Made by a program: the position numbers and the translations under genes. This document shows positions 37,023 through 46,029 of a stretch of DNA of 64,000 nucleotides, piece by piece; within the stretch, counting starts at the first letter, position 1; each line of letters opens with the position of its first letter. Below the pieces are notes generated by a model. That model did not search any database. It saw nothing but the letters and a program-made list of their open reading frames with translations, and was not told the origin of the DNA. This DNA comes from Defluviimonas sp. SAOS-178_SWC (GTDB taxonomy: Bacteria > Pseudomonadota > Alphaproteobacteria > Rhodobacterales > Rhodobacteraceae), in assembly GCF_039830135.1 (NCBI RefSeq), contig NZ_CP156081.1, positions 1-64,000 of the forward strand, read 5' to 3'.

Positions 37023-37415
37023 ATGGAACTCATCAACGTGATCGTCGCGGCGGCTGCGGCCTACGGCTTCGGCGCCTTCTGGTACATGACCCTGTCGAAG
37101 CAGTGGATCGCGGCATCGGGCGTCGCCTGCGATGCGGACGGCAACCCCGCAAACAAGAGCATCACGCCGTTCATCCTGTCCGGAATTGCGATGCTGGTCG
37201 TTGCGGGCATGATGCGGCACATGTTCGGCATGGCCGGCATTGGCACTGTCGGCGCGGGTCTGGTCGCGGGCCTCGGTCTCGGCGCCTTCATCGCCCTGCC
37301 GTGGATCGTGATAAACTATGCCTATGCCGACCGGCCGAAAGCGCTGACCTATATCGACGGTGGATATGCGGTGATCGGGTCCACGATCATCGGCACGGTT
37401 CTGGCGCTGTTCTGA
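37023..37415 (+). CDS. DUF1761 membrane protein
   Basis: 130-aa integral membrane protein with about four hydrophobic segments. It opens MELINVIVAAAAAYGFGAFWYMTLSKQWI, matching DUF1761 proteins of unknown function. I chose the ATG at 37023 (GAGGGACAA upstream) over a GTG- or ATG-type start at 36993 that adds a polar leader. A strong hairpin follows. Confidence 0.8.
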   Translation: MELINVIVAAAAAYGFGAFWYMTLSKQWIAASGVACDADGNPANKSITPFILSGIAMLVVAGMMRHMFGMAGIGTVGAGLVAGLGLGAFIALPWIVINYAYADRPKALTYIDGGYAVIGSTIIGTVLALF

Positions 37416-37422
37416 AATAAAG

Positions 37423-37453
37423 AAGGGCCCCGGACACCCCGACCGGGACCCTT
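37423..37453. terminator. Strong hairpin after the DUF1761 gene
   Basis: AAGGGCCCCGG pairs with CCGGGACCCTT (one C-A mismatch) around a 9-nt loop. The T-rich side is on the minus strand (TTCTTTATTT). It may serve both directions. Confidence 0.6.
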
Positions 37454-37669
37454 CACCACCCCACGTGCTCCCTTCGCACCACGCGTGAAACTGACAGGTC
37501 TCGGCCGTCCTGGCCTTGTTGAGATGAATCTAGACGCGGCGCCCGAGTCGCGCAAGCATCGTCTTTCGACAATACTGTTCAAAATCAGAAGGTTAATGCA
37601 AGATTTGGTTCACCAAGCGCGGCGGGGCCACCCGATGCGAAGCGGGCGGCCCGGCCTGATCCGTCGGGC

Positions 37670-38011
37670 CTAGCTGTAGACCGCTTCCTTGCCGAAATGC
37701 TTGACGAGCATGTAGTAGACGACCGCCCGGTACTTGTTGCGTTCGGACTTGCCGTAGGTTTCGATCACCGAGCTGATCGCCGCCATGAGCTGCGGGCCAT
37801 CCTTCAGGCCGAGCTTCTTGATCAGGAAATTGTTCTTCACTGTTTCGAGCTCGGATTCCTGGCTGCCGGCGACGGTCGAGGCATCGGCATCATAGATCGA
37901 CGGGCCGCAGCCGATCGTGACCTTGGTCAGAAGCGCCATGTCCGGCGTCATTCCGCACTTGTTTTTCAGATCGTCGGCATATTTTGCGATCAGCTCGTCA
38001 CGTTTGCCCAT
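37670..38011 (-). CDS. DUF2853-family protein
   Basis: 113-aa small soluble protein: MGKRDELIAKYADDLKNKCG, GPSIYDADASTVAGSQ, NFLIKKLGLKDGPQL and YGKSERNKYRAVVYYMLVKHF, the conserved blocks of DUF2853 (function unknown). I chose the ATG at 38011, with TTGGAG upstream; an in-frame TTG at 38023 adds four residues. The stretch 37454-37669 holds only a GGGCCACCCG/CGGGCGGCCC hairpin. Confidence 0.88.
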   Translation of the reverse strand: MGKRDELIAKYADDLKNKCGMTPDMALLTKVTIGCGPSIYDADASTVAGSQESELETVKNNFLIKKLGLKDGPQLMAAISSVIETYGKSERNKYRAVVYYMLVKHFGKEAVYS

Positions 38012-38199
38012 GGGTTTCTCCAACTATCCCTGTCTTGCTACAACATACGGACAGTTTCGCCCTGCCCGTCGCGGGCGAAAGGTAACGTCGAAATGCACCC
38101 GCGGGCAAAGGAAATCACCTTTTGCGGTGCCGGTTCGAGGGGAAATATCCGGAAATCAGCGCATATTTGAATGCTGGATCCATCACGGGGAAATCGAAT

Positions 38200-38219
38200 G
38201 GGGCCGCTCTGGCGGCCCC
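38200..38219 (-). terminator. Terminator of ahcY
   Basis: GGGGCCGC/GCGGCCCC stem with a 4-nt loop, 8 nt past the ahcY stop. On the minus strand it is followed by ATTCGATTTC, a weak T-tract. Confidence 0.65.
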
Positions 38220-38227
38220 GGTTGATT

Positions 38228-39622
38228 TCAGTACCGGTAGTGATCCGATTTGTACGGCCCGGCAACGGTCACGCCGATATAGTCGGCCTGATCCTTGCGA
38301 AGCTCCGTCAGCTTCACGCCGATCTTTGCAAGATGCAGCCGCGCGACCTTCTCGTCGAGATGCTTGGGAAGGATGTAGACGCCCGGCTTGTATTCACTTC
38401 CTTTGGCCCAAAGCTCGATCTGCGCCAGAACCTGATTGGTGAACGACGCCGACATGACGAAGGACGGGTGGCCGGTGGCGTTGCCAAGGTTCAGAAGCCG
38501 GCCTTCGGACAGAAGGATGATCCGGGCGCCCGACGGCATCTCGATCATATCCACCTGGTCCTTGATGTTGGTCCATTTGTGGTTGCGCAAGGACGCCACC
38601 TGGATCTCGTTGTCAAAGTGGCCGATATTGCCGACGATCGCCATGTCCTTCATCTCGCGCATATGCTCGATGCGGATCACGTCCTTGTTGCCGGTGGTGG
38701 TGATGAAGATGTCGGCGCTGTCGACCACGTCCTCAAGCACGACGACCTCGTAGCCGTCCATTGCCGCCTGAAGCGCGCAGATCGGGTCGATCTCGGTCAC
38801 CTTGACACGGGCACCGGCGCCGCGAAGGGACGCGGCGGAGCCCTTGCCGACATCGCCATAACCGCAGACGACAGCGACCTTGCCCGCCATCATCGTATCG
38901 GTGGCGCGGCGGATACCGTCGACGAGCGATTCCTTGCAGCCGTATTTGTTGTCGAATTTCGACTTGGTGACGCTGTCGTTCACGTTGATCGCCGGGAAGG
39001 GCAACAGGCCCTTCTTGTGCAGGTCGTAGAGGCGGTGGACGCCGGTCGTGGTTTCCTCGGAAACCCCCTTGATCGCGTCGCGCTGCCGGGTGAACCAGCC
39101 GGGGCTTTCCTTCAGGCGCTTCTTGATCTGGTTGAAGAGGCAGACCTCCTCGTCCGAGGTCGGTGTCTCGATCAGATCCGTCTCGCCCGCTTCGACCCGC
39201 GCGCCGTAGAGAATGTAAAGCGTCGCATCCCCGCCATCGTCGAGGATCATGTTGCATGTGCCTTCCTCGAACTGGAAGATCTTGTCGGTGTAGGCCCAAT
39301 AATCCTCCAGCGTCTCGCCCTTGATCGCGAAGACGGGCACGCCGCTTTCGGCGATCGCCGCGGCCGCGTGATCCTGGGTGGAGAAAATGTTGCATGACGC
39401 CCAGCGTACATCGGCACCGAGCGCGGTCAGGGTCTCGATCAGGACGGCGGTCTGGATCGTCATGTGGAGGCTGCCGGCGACCCGGGCGCCTTTCAGCGGC
39501 TTTGAGGTCCCGAACTCTTCCCGCAGCGCCATCAGGCCGGGCATTTCCGTTTCGGCGATGTCGAGTTCCTTCCGACCGTAGCCGGCGAGGTTGATATCCT
39601 TGACGATGTAATCCTTCGGCAT
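38228..39622 (-). CDS. ahcY: Adenosylhomocysteinase
   Basis: 464-aa NAD-dependent hydrolase that splits S-adenosylhomocysteine into homocysteine and adenosine, keeping methyltransferases active. It has [33 protein letters not shown] with the catalytic Lys/Asp region, the NAD-binding [13 protein letters not shown], and the C-terminal Lys/Tyr tail [10 protein letters not shown]. The ATG at 39622 has GGGAG upstream. I saw no SAH or SAM-SAH riboswitch in the 63-bp leader. Confidence 0.97.
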   Translation of the reverse strand: MPKDYIVKDINLAGYGRKELDIAETEMPGLMALREEFGTSKPLKGARVAGSLHMTIQTAVLIETLTALGADVRWASCNIFSTQDHAAAAIAESGVPVFAIKGETLEDYWAYTDKIFQFEEGTCNMILDDGGDATLYILYGARVEAGETDLIETPTSDEEVCLFNQIKKRLKESPGWFTRQRDAIKGVSEETTTGVHRLYDLHKKGLLPFPAINVNDSVTKSKFDNKYGCKESLVDGIRRATDTMMAGKVAVVCGYGDVGKGSAASLRGAGARVKVTEIDPICALQAAMDGYEVVVLEDVVDSADIFITTTGNKDVIRIEHMREMKDMAIVGNIGHFDNEIQVASLRNHKWTNIKDQVDMIEMPSGARIILLSEGRLLNLGNATGHPSFVMSASFTNQVLAQIELWAKGSEYKPGVYILPKHLDEKVARLHLAKIGVKLTELRKDQADYIGVTVAGPYKSDHYRY

Positions 39623-39685
39623 CGGCCGCACTCCCGCGAAAAATTAAGTTTGCGGTCAGATAGCATTGCCGCCCGCCAGCGGCAA

Positions 39686-40768
39686 TCAATCCGGCGAATT
39701 GTATCTTTTGGGGGAACCAACCTTGCCGCGGAGCAGCAACTGGACCGCCGGCGGCGCCCTGTCCAGGGCCCGCCCCAACCAGCTGGCGAGCATGAAGACC
39801 ACGACGGGCGCGCCGAGATAGAAGAATACATAACTTTGCTGATCGCCGTCGCCCACGACCTCGACCCAGGCCGCCCAGAGGATCCCCATCGTCGGGACAT
39901 GCATGAGATAGGCAAGAAAGGCGTGCCGCCCCAGTTTGGCGATATTGGTTCTCGGAAAGAGCGCAAGGAAGGCGGCCGAGTAGGCCAGCAGCAGAAAGCC
40001 GATCCCGGCGCGGCGCAATAGCAGGGGCAAGTGCAGAAACTGAAGTTGGGGAATGCCGGGATCAGTGATGGCCGCGAATCCCGCCACCGTCATCAGGTAG
40101 CCAAGCGACAGCGCGACAAGCGGTCGCGAGATCCCGGCAATCGTGTAGCCGAGGCGGGCCGCAATCGCCCCGAAGAACATGAACTGCAGAATGCTCGACC
40201 GGAAGACGATCGGTGCGAGAGCGTCGTTCGACGCCAGAACCAGCGCCGCCAGCGCCGCGATTGCCGGAACGCGTTCGACCAGCGGCACGGTGGCCCGCAG
40301 AATCAGCGTCGAGACGAACAGGTCGCGCAAGAAGAACAACGACTGGTTCGCGGTCGGTCCTGTCAATCCGCTCCACGCGACGAAGAGCGTCCAGGGGCGC
40401 AACTCAACCTCCGCGACGGCATGCGCTCCGTCTCCGGTGACAGCTTTCTTCGTGTAGGCGAGCGCGAGAAAGATCGCGCTCCAGACCAGAATGGGGACGA
40501 TCACCGCACGAAACCTGCGCAACGTGATGCTGCCGAAACTGTCCCGACGAAGCGACGCCCAGATCAGATAGCCGCTGATGAAGCTCAGGAGCGAAACGCT
40601 GATCCGGCCAAGTGTGTTGCCGAAGACGGTGCCGATCAGCTGGTATTCGCCCGTTGAGACGATGGTCGGAGTCGAAAGGCCCGGGTTGACGTGGACCCAC
40701 ATCATCGACGTGATGCAGAGGACACGAAGAAGTTCGATCTGGCGGCCTTCGTCCTGCGGCATTCTCAT
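39686..40768 (-). CDS. Acyltransferase family 3 (OafA/YrhL-like) membrane protein
   Basis: About 360-aa integral membrane acyltransferase: IELLRVLCITSMMWVHVNPG at the N-terminus (family position of the catalytic His), LLSFISGYLIW, then eight or more helices and HAFLAYLMHVPTMGI near the C-terminus. It likely O-acylates a surface glycan or lipid; target unknown. Start set at the ATG pair 40768/40762 with GGAAAG upstream. The open frame extends to 41044 but that part lacks protein character. It lies 63 bp upstream of ahcY on the same strand. Confidence 0.85.
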   Translation of the reverse strand: MRMPQDEGRQIELLRVLCITSMMWVHVNPGLSTPTIVSTGEYQLIGTVFGNTLGRISVSLLSFISGYLIWASLRRDSFGSITLRRFRAVIVPILVWSAIFLALAYTKKAVTGDGAHAVAEVELRPWTLFVAWSGLTGPTANQSLFFLRDLFVSTLILRATVPLVERVPAIAALAALVLASNDALAPIVFRSSILQFMFFGAIAARLGYTIAGISRPLVALSLGYLMTVAGFAAITDPGIPQLQFLHLPLLLRRAGIGFLLLAYSAAFLALFPRTNIAKLGRHAFLAYLMHVPTMGILWAAWVEVVGDGDQQSYVFFYLGAPVVVFMLASWLGRALDRAPPAVQLLLRGKVGSPKRYNSPD

Positions 40769-41037
40769 TCGTTCTGGCTTTCCAACCTCGGCTGCAGAAT
40801 GGGCCCTGACCTTAGGACGGGCCAGAAATTCGTGCCGTATCGCGTGCTTTTTATATCGGACGTCGCGGCGACACATCGACGAATCTCGGGGCCGGACGCT
40901 CCGGCGCGGGTGGCAGCAAGGCTGCATTTTCCTTGCGGTCGGATATCGGCTATGAGGCTTTCGGGAACGGGCGCCTGGCGTGTGCGTTCGGCAATGGCCC
41001 CGCACGGGGCGGGTTTCAATCAGGGATTCGCGCCACG

Positions 41038-41637
41038 ATGGCACCGAGACAGAAAAGGGCCTGGCAGAGGATGCTTTCGGGACGGCGGCTCGATCTTCTC
41101 GACCCGACGCCCTTGGATATCGAGATCGAGGACATCGCCCATGGCCTCGCCTTCGTGGCGCGCTGGAATGGCCAGACCATCGGCGATTTTCCGTTCTCGG
41201 TGGCCGAGCATTCGCTGCTGGTCGAAGAGATTTTCAGCCGGGCCAATCCGGGCATTCCCGCCCGCTGGCGTTTGGCGGCACTTCTGCATGACGCGCCGGA
41301 ATACGTGATTGGCGACATGATCAGCCCGGTGAAGGCGGCGGTCGGTCCCGGATACGGGGCACTTGATGAACGTCTTACGGCGGCGATCCACCTTCGCTTT
41401 GGGCTTCCCGGGCAGTTGCCCGCGCCGATCAAGAAGGAGATCAAGCGCGCCGACCACCTGTCTGCCTGGCTGGAAGCGGTGCAGATCGCGGGCTTCACAC
41501 GAAGCGAGGCGGACCGGTTCTTCGGCGCCCCGGACGAGGCGATGGTGCGGGGCCTCCGGATTCGCCTGCGCGCGCCGGTCGAGGTACGCGCAGACTTCGT
41601 GTTCCGGCATCATACGCTTCTCGCGGCATCATCCTAA
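41038..41637 (+). CDS. HD-domain phosphohydrolase (YfbR-like)
   Basis: 199-aa HD protein: FSVAEHSLLVEEIF, ALLHDAPEYVIGDMISPVK and IKRADHLSAWLEAVQ supply the H...HD...D metal ligands. It resembles YfbR-type 5'-deoxynucleotidases and related HD hydrolases. The ATG at 41038 was chosen; the upstream frame is unlikely coding. Its stop overlaps the end of a small minus-strand gene by 4 bp. The 269 bp before it (40769-41037) show no clear feature. Confidence 0.85.
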   Translation: MAPRQKRAWQRMLSGRRLDLLDPTPLDIEIEDIAHGLAFVARWNGQTIGDFPFSVAEHSLLVEEIFSRANPGIPARWRLAALLHDAPEYVIGDMISPVKAAVGPGYGALDERLTAAIHLRFGLPGQLPAPIKKEIKRADHLSAWLEAVQIAGFTRSEADRFFGAPDEAMVRGLRIRLRAPVEVRADFVFRHHTLLAASS

Positions 41638-41771
41638 AGGTGCATGCCGGCGATCCAGTGCCAGCCACGGCGCTTGCGCTCCTGCTCACGGGATCCGGAA
41701 CGGTGCGGCGGTTTCGGCACCGGGCCCTGGAAGGTGGCGATGCGGAACGTGTCTGCAAGTACGGATAACAT
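41634..41771 (-). CDS. Small basic conserved-type peptide
   Basis: 45-aa frame MLSVLADTFRIATFQGPVPKP...RGWHWIAGMHL with a very good ribosome site (TTGGAGGAAAACAAG) before the ATG. It has an N-terminal helix and a basic, Trp-containing C-terminus. The form resembles small uncharacterised proteins common in Rhodobacterales. Divergent from the LysR-type gene. Confidence 0.6.
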   Translation of the reverse strand: MLSVLADTFRIATFQGPVPKPPHRSGSREQERKRRGWHWIAGMHL

Positions 41772-41834
41772 CTTGTTTTCCTCCAACTTGGGTTCATGCT
41801 GGAAATATCGGTTTTTTTGGCTAGAATTCCGAGT

Positions 41835-41849
41835 CAGAATGATTTTCTG
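41835..41849. promoter_or_regulatory. Short palindrome before the LysR-type gene
   Basis: CAGAA-N5-TTCTG, 20 bp before the regulator ATG and between divergent genes. A plausible autoregulatory site, though short and AT-rich. Confidence 0.35.
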
Positions 41850-41869
41850 ATTGTAAGTCAGGCTAACAT

Positions 41870-42751
41870 ATGGCTGGAATCGACTGGCTCCATTTTCCGC
41901 CACTTCACGCGCTGCGCGCGTTCGAGGCGACGGTGCGCGAAGGCGGCTTCAGCGCCGCGGCGCGGGCGCTCAATGTCACCCATGCCGCCGTGGCGCAGCA
42001 GGTGCGGGCACTCGAGGCCCATCTCAGTCTTTCTCTCGTCCATCGTGACGGACGGGCCTTGGCCATTACGCCTGAAGGCGAGGTACTGGCGGCGGCCCTC
42101 TCTGACGGATTCGGCGGGATCCAGTCGGCACTTGATGGCCTGCGCGAGGGTCACGAGGACCGCCCGGTCACCATCACCCTTACGCCGACCTTCGCCACCA
42201 ACTGGCTGATGCCGCGCCTCGGCCGGTTCTGGGCAAAACATCCAGAGATCGCCGTGTCGCTGCGCCCCGACCCGCGCGTCCTCGACCTTCGCCGCGAGAG
42301 GATCGATTTCGGTATCCGTTTCGGTGAGGGTGACTGGCCGGGGGTGGAAAGCAGCTATCTGACCTCGGCGCGCTATGTCGTGGTCGGGGCGCCAAAGCTG
42401 TTCGGAGGAAAGTCGGAGTTGAGCCGGGAGGAGATGCTTGCCCTGCCCTGGGTTCTGGAGCCTGATTGGCCGGAACAGCGGCGCTGGATCGCCTGCTGCA
42501 CCGGCCTCGATCCCGAGACGCTGAAGATCACCGAGTTCGCGACAGACGAACTGGCCCTGACGGCGGCGCGGCAGGGGTTCGGACTCCATATATCAAGCGC
42601 AGCAGTTGTCGAGGCGGATCTTGAAAGCGGGGCCCTGCGTGTCGCCGTCGACACGGATCAAGACAATCCCGGCTACTACATCGTGACACCGCCCGGGCCG
42701 CTGCGTCACCCGGCCCGGACCTTCCTTCGCTGGCTCAAGACCGCGATCTAG
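41870..42751 (+). CDS. LysR-type transcriptional regulator (GcvA-like)
   Basis: 293-aa LTTR. The N-terminal winged helix reads HFPPLHALRAFEATVREGGFSAAARALNVTHAAVAQQVRALEAHLSLSL. The effector domain has TPTFATNWLMPRLGRFWAKHPEIAVSLRPD and DFGIRFGEGDWPGVES, as in GcvA/AmpR-like regulators. Target and ligand unknown; the divergent small gene is the nearest candidate. Its end overlaps the hvrA end by 4 bp (convergent). Confidence 0.92.
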   Translation: MAGIDWLHFPPLHALRAFEATVREGGFSAAARALNVTHAAVAQQVRALEAHLSLSLVHRDGRALAITPEGEVLAAALSDGFGGIQSALDGLREGHEDRPVTITLTPTFATNWLMPRLGRFWAKHPEIAVSLRPDPRVLDLRRERIDFGIRFGEGDWPGVESSYLTSARYVVVGAPKLFGGKSELSREEMLALPWVLEPDWPEQRRWIACCTGLDPETLKITEFATDELALTAARQGFGLHISSAAVVEADLESGALRVAVDTDQDNPGYYIVTPPGPLRHPARTFLRWLKTAI

Positions 42752-43062
42752 ATCGCGAGGTCTTCCATGGTCTTGCCGGACTTGAGCGCGGCTTCCACCC
42801 AACGCGGCTTGCGGCCACGACCGGTCCAGGTTTCGGACTTGTTCGCCGGGTTGGCGTATTTCGGCTGTGCGGGCTTTCTTTTCCGCGCAGCACTGGCGCC
42901 GACAAGCTCCGTCAGCGAATAGCCCAACGTCTTTGCTTGTTCTTCCAAGGCCGTCAGAGCTTCACGCTTCTTTCGCTCTTCATACCCCTCGATCTTTTTT
43001 GCCACCTGAGATTGAAGTGTTTTAAGCTCTTTCAACGTCAAAGCGTCGAGATCGGTTTTCAC
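42748..43062 (-). CDS. hvrA: H-NS-family regulator HvrA/Spb
   Basis: 104-aa H-NS-like protein from a GTG start at 43062 (MKTDLDALTLKELKTLQSQVAKKIEGYEERKKREAL), preceded by AAAGGA. A longer ATG start at 43116 is possible. The N-terminal coiled coil serves oligomerisation, and the C-terminal AT-hook-like core has KYANPANKSETWTGRGRKPRWV. In Rhodobacter, HvrA is a light/redox trans-acting factor encoded just downstream of regA, as here. Confidence 0.88.
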   Translation of the reverse strand: MKTDLDALTLKELKTLQSQVAKKIEGYEERKKREALTALEEQAKTLGYSLTELVGASAARKRKPAQPKYANPANKSETWTGRGRKPRWVEAALKSGKTMEDLAI

Positions 43063-43171
43063 TTTCGTTTTTCCTTTATTTGTTGCCCCATCCCCAATCG
43101 CAATTAATCCCGACATGGCGGAATTGGCAAGTGCATGGCCGCGAATTGGATGTGTTTTAAGGATGCTTTCC

Positions 43172-43726
43172 CTATTTGGGGCTGCGCTTAGCCAAAATCC
43201 GCTGAAGTGTGCGCCGGTGCATGCTGAGACGACGCGCGGTTTCCGAGATGTTGCGGTCGCACAATTCATAAACCCGCTGGATATGTTCCCAGCGTACACG
43301 GTCGGCGGACATCGGGTTTTCCGGCGGCGGTGGAAGCAGATCGCCGCGCGACAAAAGAGCGTTCGTGACGTCGTCGGCGTCCGCGGGTTTCGACAGGTAG
43401 TCCACCGCGCCGATCTTGACCGCGGCGACGGCCGTCGCGATCGCCCCGTATCCCGTCAGGATCACCACCCGGCAATCCGGTCTCCGCTCGCGGAGCACCT
43501 CGACGACGTCAAGGCCGTTGCCGTCGCCCAAACGCAGGTCCACGACGGCGTAGGCCGGTGGACGCGACTGCGCGGCCGCCTTCCCGGCGGCGACACTTTC
43601 CGCGGTCTGCGGAAGGAATCCGCGCTTCTCCATGGCACGCGCCAGACGGGTGACGAAGGGACCGTCATCGTCCACGAGAAGGAGGGTCCTGTCCGGCCCG
43701 AGGTCGGCAAACTCGTCTTCAGCCAT
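43172..43726 (-). CDS. regA: Redox response regulator RegA/PrrA/ActR
   Basis: 184-aa regulator, the exact family length. The receiver has LLLVDDDGPFVTRLARAM and phospho-acceptor Asp63 (VVDLRLGDGNG). A proline linker (LLPPPPENP) follows, then a Fis-like helix-turn-helix WEHIQRVYELCDRNISETARRLSMHRRTLQRIL. It controls photosynthesis, respiration, CO2 and N2 fixation genes under low oxygen in Rhodobacterales. The ATG at 43726 is chosen over an upstream in-frame ATG at 43753. Confidence 0.97.
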   Translation of the reverse strand: MAEDEFADLGPDRTLLLVDDDGPFVTRLARAMEKRGFLPQTAESVAAGKAAAQSRPPAYAVVDLRLGDGNGLDVVEVLRERRPDCRVVILTGYGAIATAVAAVKIGAVDYLSKPADADDVTNALLSRGDLLPPPPENPMSADRVRWEHIQRVYELCDRNISETARRLSMHRRTLQRILAKRSPK

Positions 43727-43786
43727 GGTGAATCCCTGTATCCGCGCGTTCACCGGTTTTAGGTCGTCAGGACGCCGCGGTCAATT

Positions 43787-44419
43787 TCACTTCATGGCGT
43801 CAATGAAACAGGCCGCGCGGTTGGCGATATCCTCGGGCGTATCCTCGCGCGAGAAGAACTCGACGAAACCGTATTCGGGGAGCATCAGGTAGGTCTGCGT
43901 CATGTGGTCGACGGTGTAATATTCGTCGGTCGGGTTCTCCGGCGCCTTGTAATATGTCCGGTAGGCTTTCGCGACGGATGCGATCTGCTCCGGTGTGCCA
44001 GTCAGGCCGATCATTTTCGGGTGGATGAAATCAGTCCATTCCTTCAACACGTCCGGCGTGTCGCGGTCGGGGTCGACGGTAATGAAGACCGGGGTGACGT
44101 CATATCCCTTGTCTTCAAGCGCATCGATGGCTTCGGCATTGCGCGCGGTATCGGTGGGACAGACATCCGGGCAGAACGTATATCCGAAGTAAACGAGGCT
44201 CGGTCCCGACAAGACGTCCTTGTCCGTCACTTGACGGCCGTTTTCATCGGTCAGGGTGAAAGGCCCCCCGATCGCGCCGGGACCGCCCGCGATGGCGCTG
44301 CTCCGGCAGGGTGCGAACCGGTCGTCACCGCCATTGCGTGTGTATTGATAGACCGCGATCATGAAGATCGCCGCGACCGATACCGCCGCGACGGCATAAC
44401 TCTTCGTGGATACAGCCAT
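43787..44419 (-). CDS. senC: SCO1/SenC/PrrC copper protein
   Basis: 210-aa thioredoxin-fold protein with an N-terminal membrane anchor (YAVAAVSVAAIFMIAVYQY), copper-binding CPDVCP near 86-91 and a distal His (DHMTQTYLM). SenC proteins help assemble the CuA site of cytochrome oxidase and are tied to RegB signalling. It lies between regA and the divergent regB. Confidence 0.95.
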   Translation of the reverse strand: MAVSTKSYAVAAVSVAAIFMIAVYQYTRNGGDDRFAPCRSSAIAGGPGAIGGPFTLTDENGRQVTDKDVLSGPSLVYFGYTFCPDVCPTDTARNAEAIDALEDKGYDVTPVFITVDPDRDTPDVLKEWTDFIHPKMIGLTGTPEQIASVAKAYRTYYKAPENPTDEYYTVDHMTQTYLMLPEYGFVEFFSREDTPEDIANRAACFIDAMK

Positions 44420-44511
44420 CTTTGACCCCCTATTCCTTGCGGCGCCATTGATCGCTCATCGCGCGCCGACTATCAATTCGGAAGCGCCGGAATGCGACAA
44501 CAGGACCCGTG

Positions 44512-45921
44512 ATGAGCCAGCCGGCCCCCGATCCCCAGCCTCATTTCCCGCACCGTGCCCTCGCCGCGCGGATCGGACATGGCGACTGGGTGCGCTTGCG
44601 CACCCTGATCCTGTTGCGCTGGACGGCGATTTTCGGCCAAGCGACCGCGATCCTCGTGGCCTGGAAGTACTACGACATCCGCCTCGACCTCGTCCTGTGT
44701 CTTCTTGTCGTCGGTGCCGCGGTTCTCGCGAACGTGATCGCGATCTTCGCCTTTCCGGTGAATACGCGACTGAGCGAGAGGGGCGCGATGCTGACGCTGC
44801 TGTTCGACACGCTTCAGCTTTCGCTTCTTCTGTTTCTCACCGGCGGGCTCAACAATCCCTTCGCGCTTCTGATCCTTGCGCCGGCGACAATAGCCGCGAC
44901 GGCGCTGCAAACCCGTTCCACGGTTTTCGTGGGTCTGCTGACCATCGCGCTCGTGACGCTTGTCACCTTTTTCCATGTTCCGCTCAAGACGCTGGACGCA
45001 ACGTCGATCACCGTGCCGGCGTTGTTCGAGTTCGGCTTCTGGCTCGCCATCGTCATTGGCGTGGTGTTTCTGGGTCTTTATGCCCGGCGTGTCGCGTCCG
45101 AGATCCATGTCATGGGCGACGCGCTCCTTGCGACGCAGATGGCGCTCGCGCGAGAGCAGAAGCTGACCGATCTCGGCGGTGTGGTCGCGGCGGCGGCACA
45201 TGAACTCGGGACGCCGCTGGCGACAATCAAACTGACCAGCCGCGAACTTGCCCGGGATCTTGCGGACCATCCTGAACTGCGGGCCGATGCGGAATTGATT
45301 CTTGAACAGGCCGATCGCTGCCGCGACATCCTTCGCTCGATGGGGCGTGCCGGAAAGCAGGATCTGCATTTGCGCTCCGCCCCGGTTTCCGCCGTGATCC
45401 GGGAGGCGGCCGAGCCGCATATGGGCCGCGGGAAAGACCTGCATTTCGATCTTGACGACACGCCAGGCTCCGGCCGCCAGCCCGAGATCCTTCGTCAGCC
45501 CGAGATCATTCACGGGTTGCGGAATCTCATCCAGAATGCAGTCGATTTCGCCCGCTCCGAGGTCTGGGTCGATACCGAATGGAGCGAGCGGGCATTAACG
45601 GTAACGATCGCCGACGATGGAGAGGGGTATCCGCCGCATCTGATCGGCCGGATCGGCGACCCGTTCCTGCCGCGCCGGCGCGACGACGATCCGGCGAGGC
45701 GCCCCGACTACGACGGAATGGGTCTTGGCCTTTTCATTGCCAAGACACTTCTGGAACGCACCGGCGCCCAGTTGCGCTTCACCAACGGCTCGGATCCGTT
45801 CCTGACCGAGGAAGAGCGCCCGGAACGGTCCGGTGCGGTGGTCGAAGTCATCTGGCCGCGTGCGACGATCGAAGCCGAAGCTACCGGCGGTCTGGGTGAG
45901 AACCGGCAGATCCTTTCGTGA
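44512..45921 (+). CDS. regB: Redox sensor histidine kinase RegB/PrrB
   Basis: 469-aa membrane kinase with six hydrophobic helices (about 35-200), the quinone-site GGLNNPF, H-box His230 (AAAHELGTPLATIKL), redox Cys270 (DRCRDIL) and ATPase motifs NLIQNAVDFA, DDGEGYP and GMGLGLFIAK. His and Cys are each five positions beyond the R. capsulatus residues 225 and 265, showing a close match. Divergent from senC-regA-hvrA; partner of RegA. Confidence 0.97.
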   Translation: MSQPAPDPQPHFPHRALAARIGHGDWVRLRTLILLRWTAIFGQATAILVAWKYYDIRLDLVLCLLVVGAAVLANVIAIFAFPVNTRLSERGAMLTLLFDTLQLSLLLFLTGGLNNPFALLILAPATIAATALQTRSTVFVGLLTIALVTLVTFFHVPLKTLDATSITVPALFEFGFWLAIVIGVVFLGLYARRVASEIHVMGDALLATQMALAREQKLTDLGGVVAAAAHELGTPLATIKLTSRELARDLADHPELRADAELILEQADRCRDILRSMGRAGKQDLHLRSAPVSAVIREAAEPHMGRGKDLHFDLDDTPGSGRQPEILRQPEIIHGLRNLIQNAVDFARSEVWVDTEWSERALTVTIADDGEGYPPHLIGRIGDPFLPRRRDDDPARRPDYDGMGLGLFIAKTLLERTGAQLRFTNGSDPFLTEEERPERSGAVVEVIWPRATIEAEATGGLGENRQILS

Positions 45922-46029
45922 TAATTGCCATTAATTCACCAAAAGGTTGCAACATTAACGCCGCGTTAACCCAATAGATGAACCGTGCGGGTAAGAGGCA
46001 CAGACCTCATTGGGAAGAACGGATTTGAC

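Noticed and set aside
39623..39685. SAH or SAM-SAH riboswitch upstream of ahcY
   Set aside because: The leader is only 63 bp and shows none of the expected conserved pairing.
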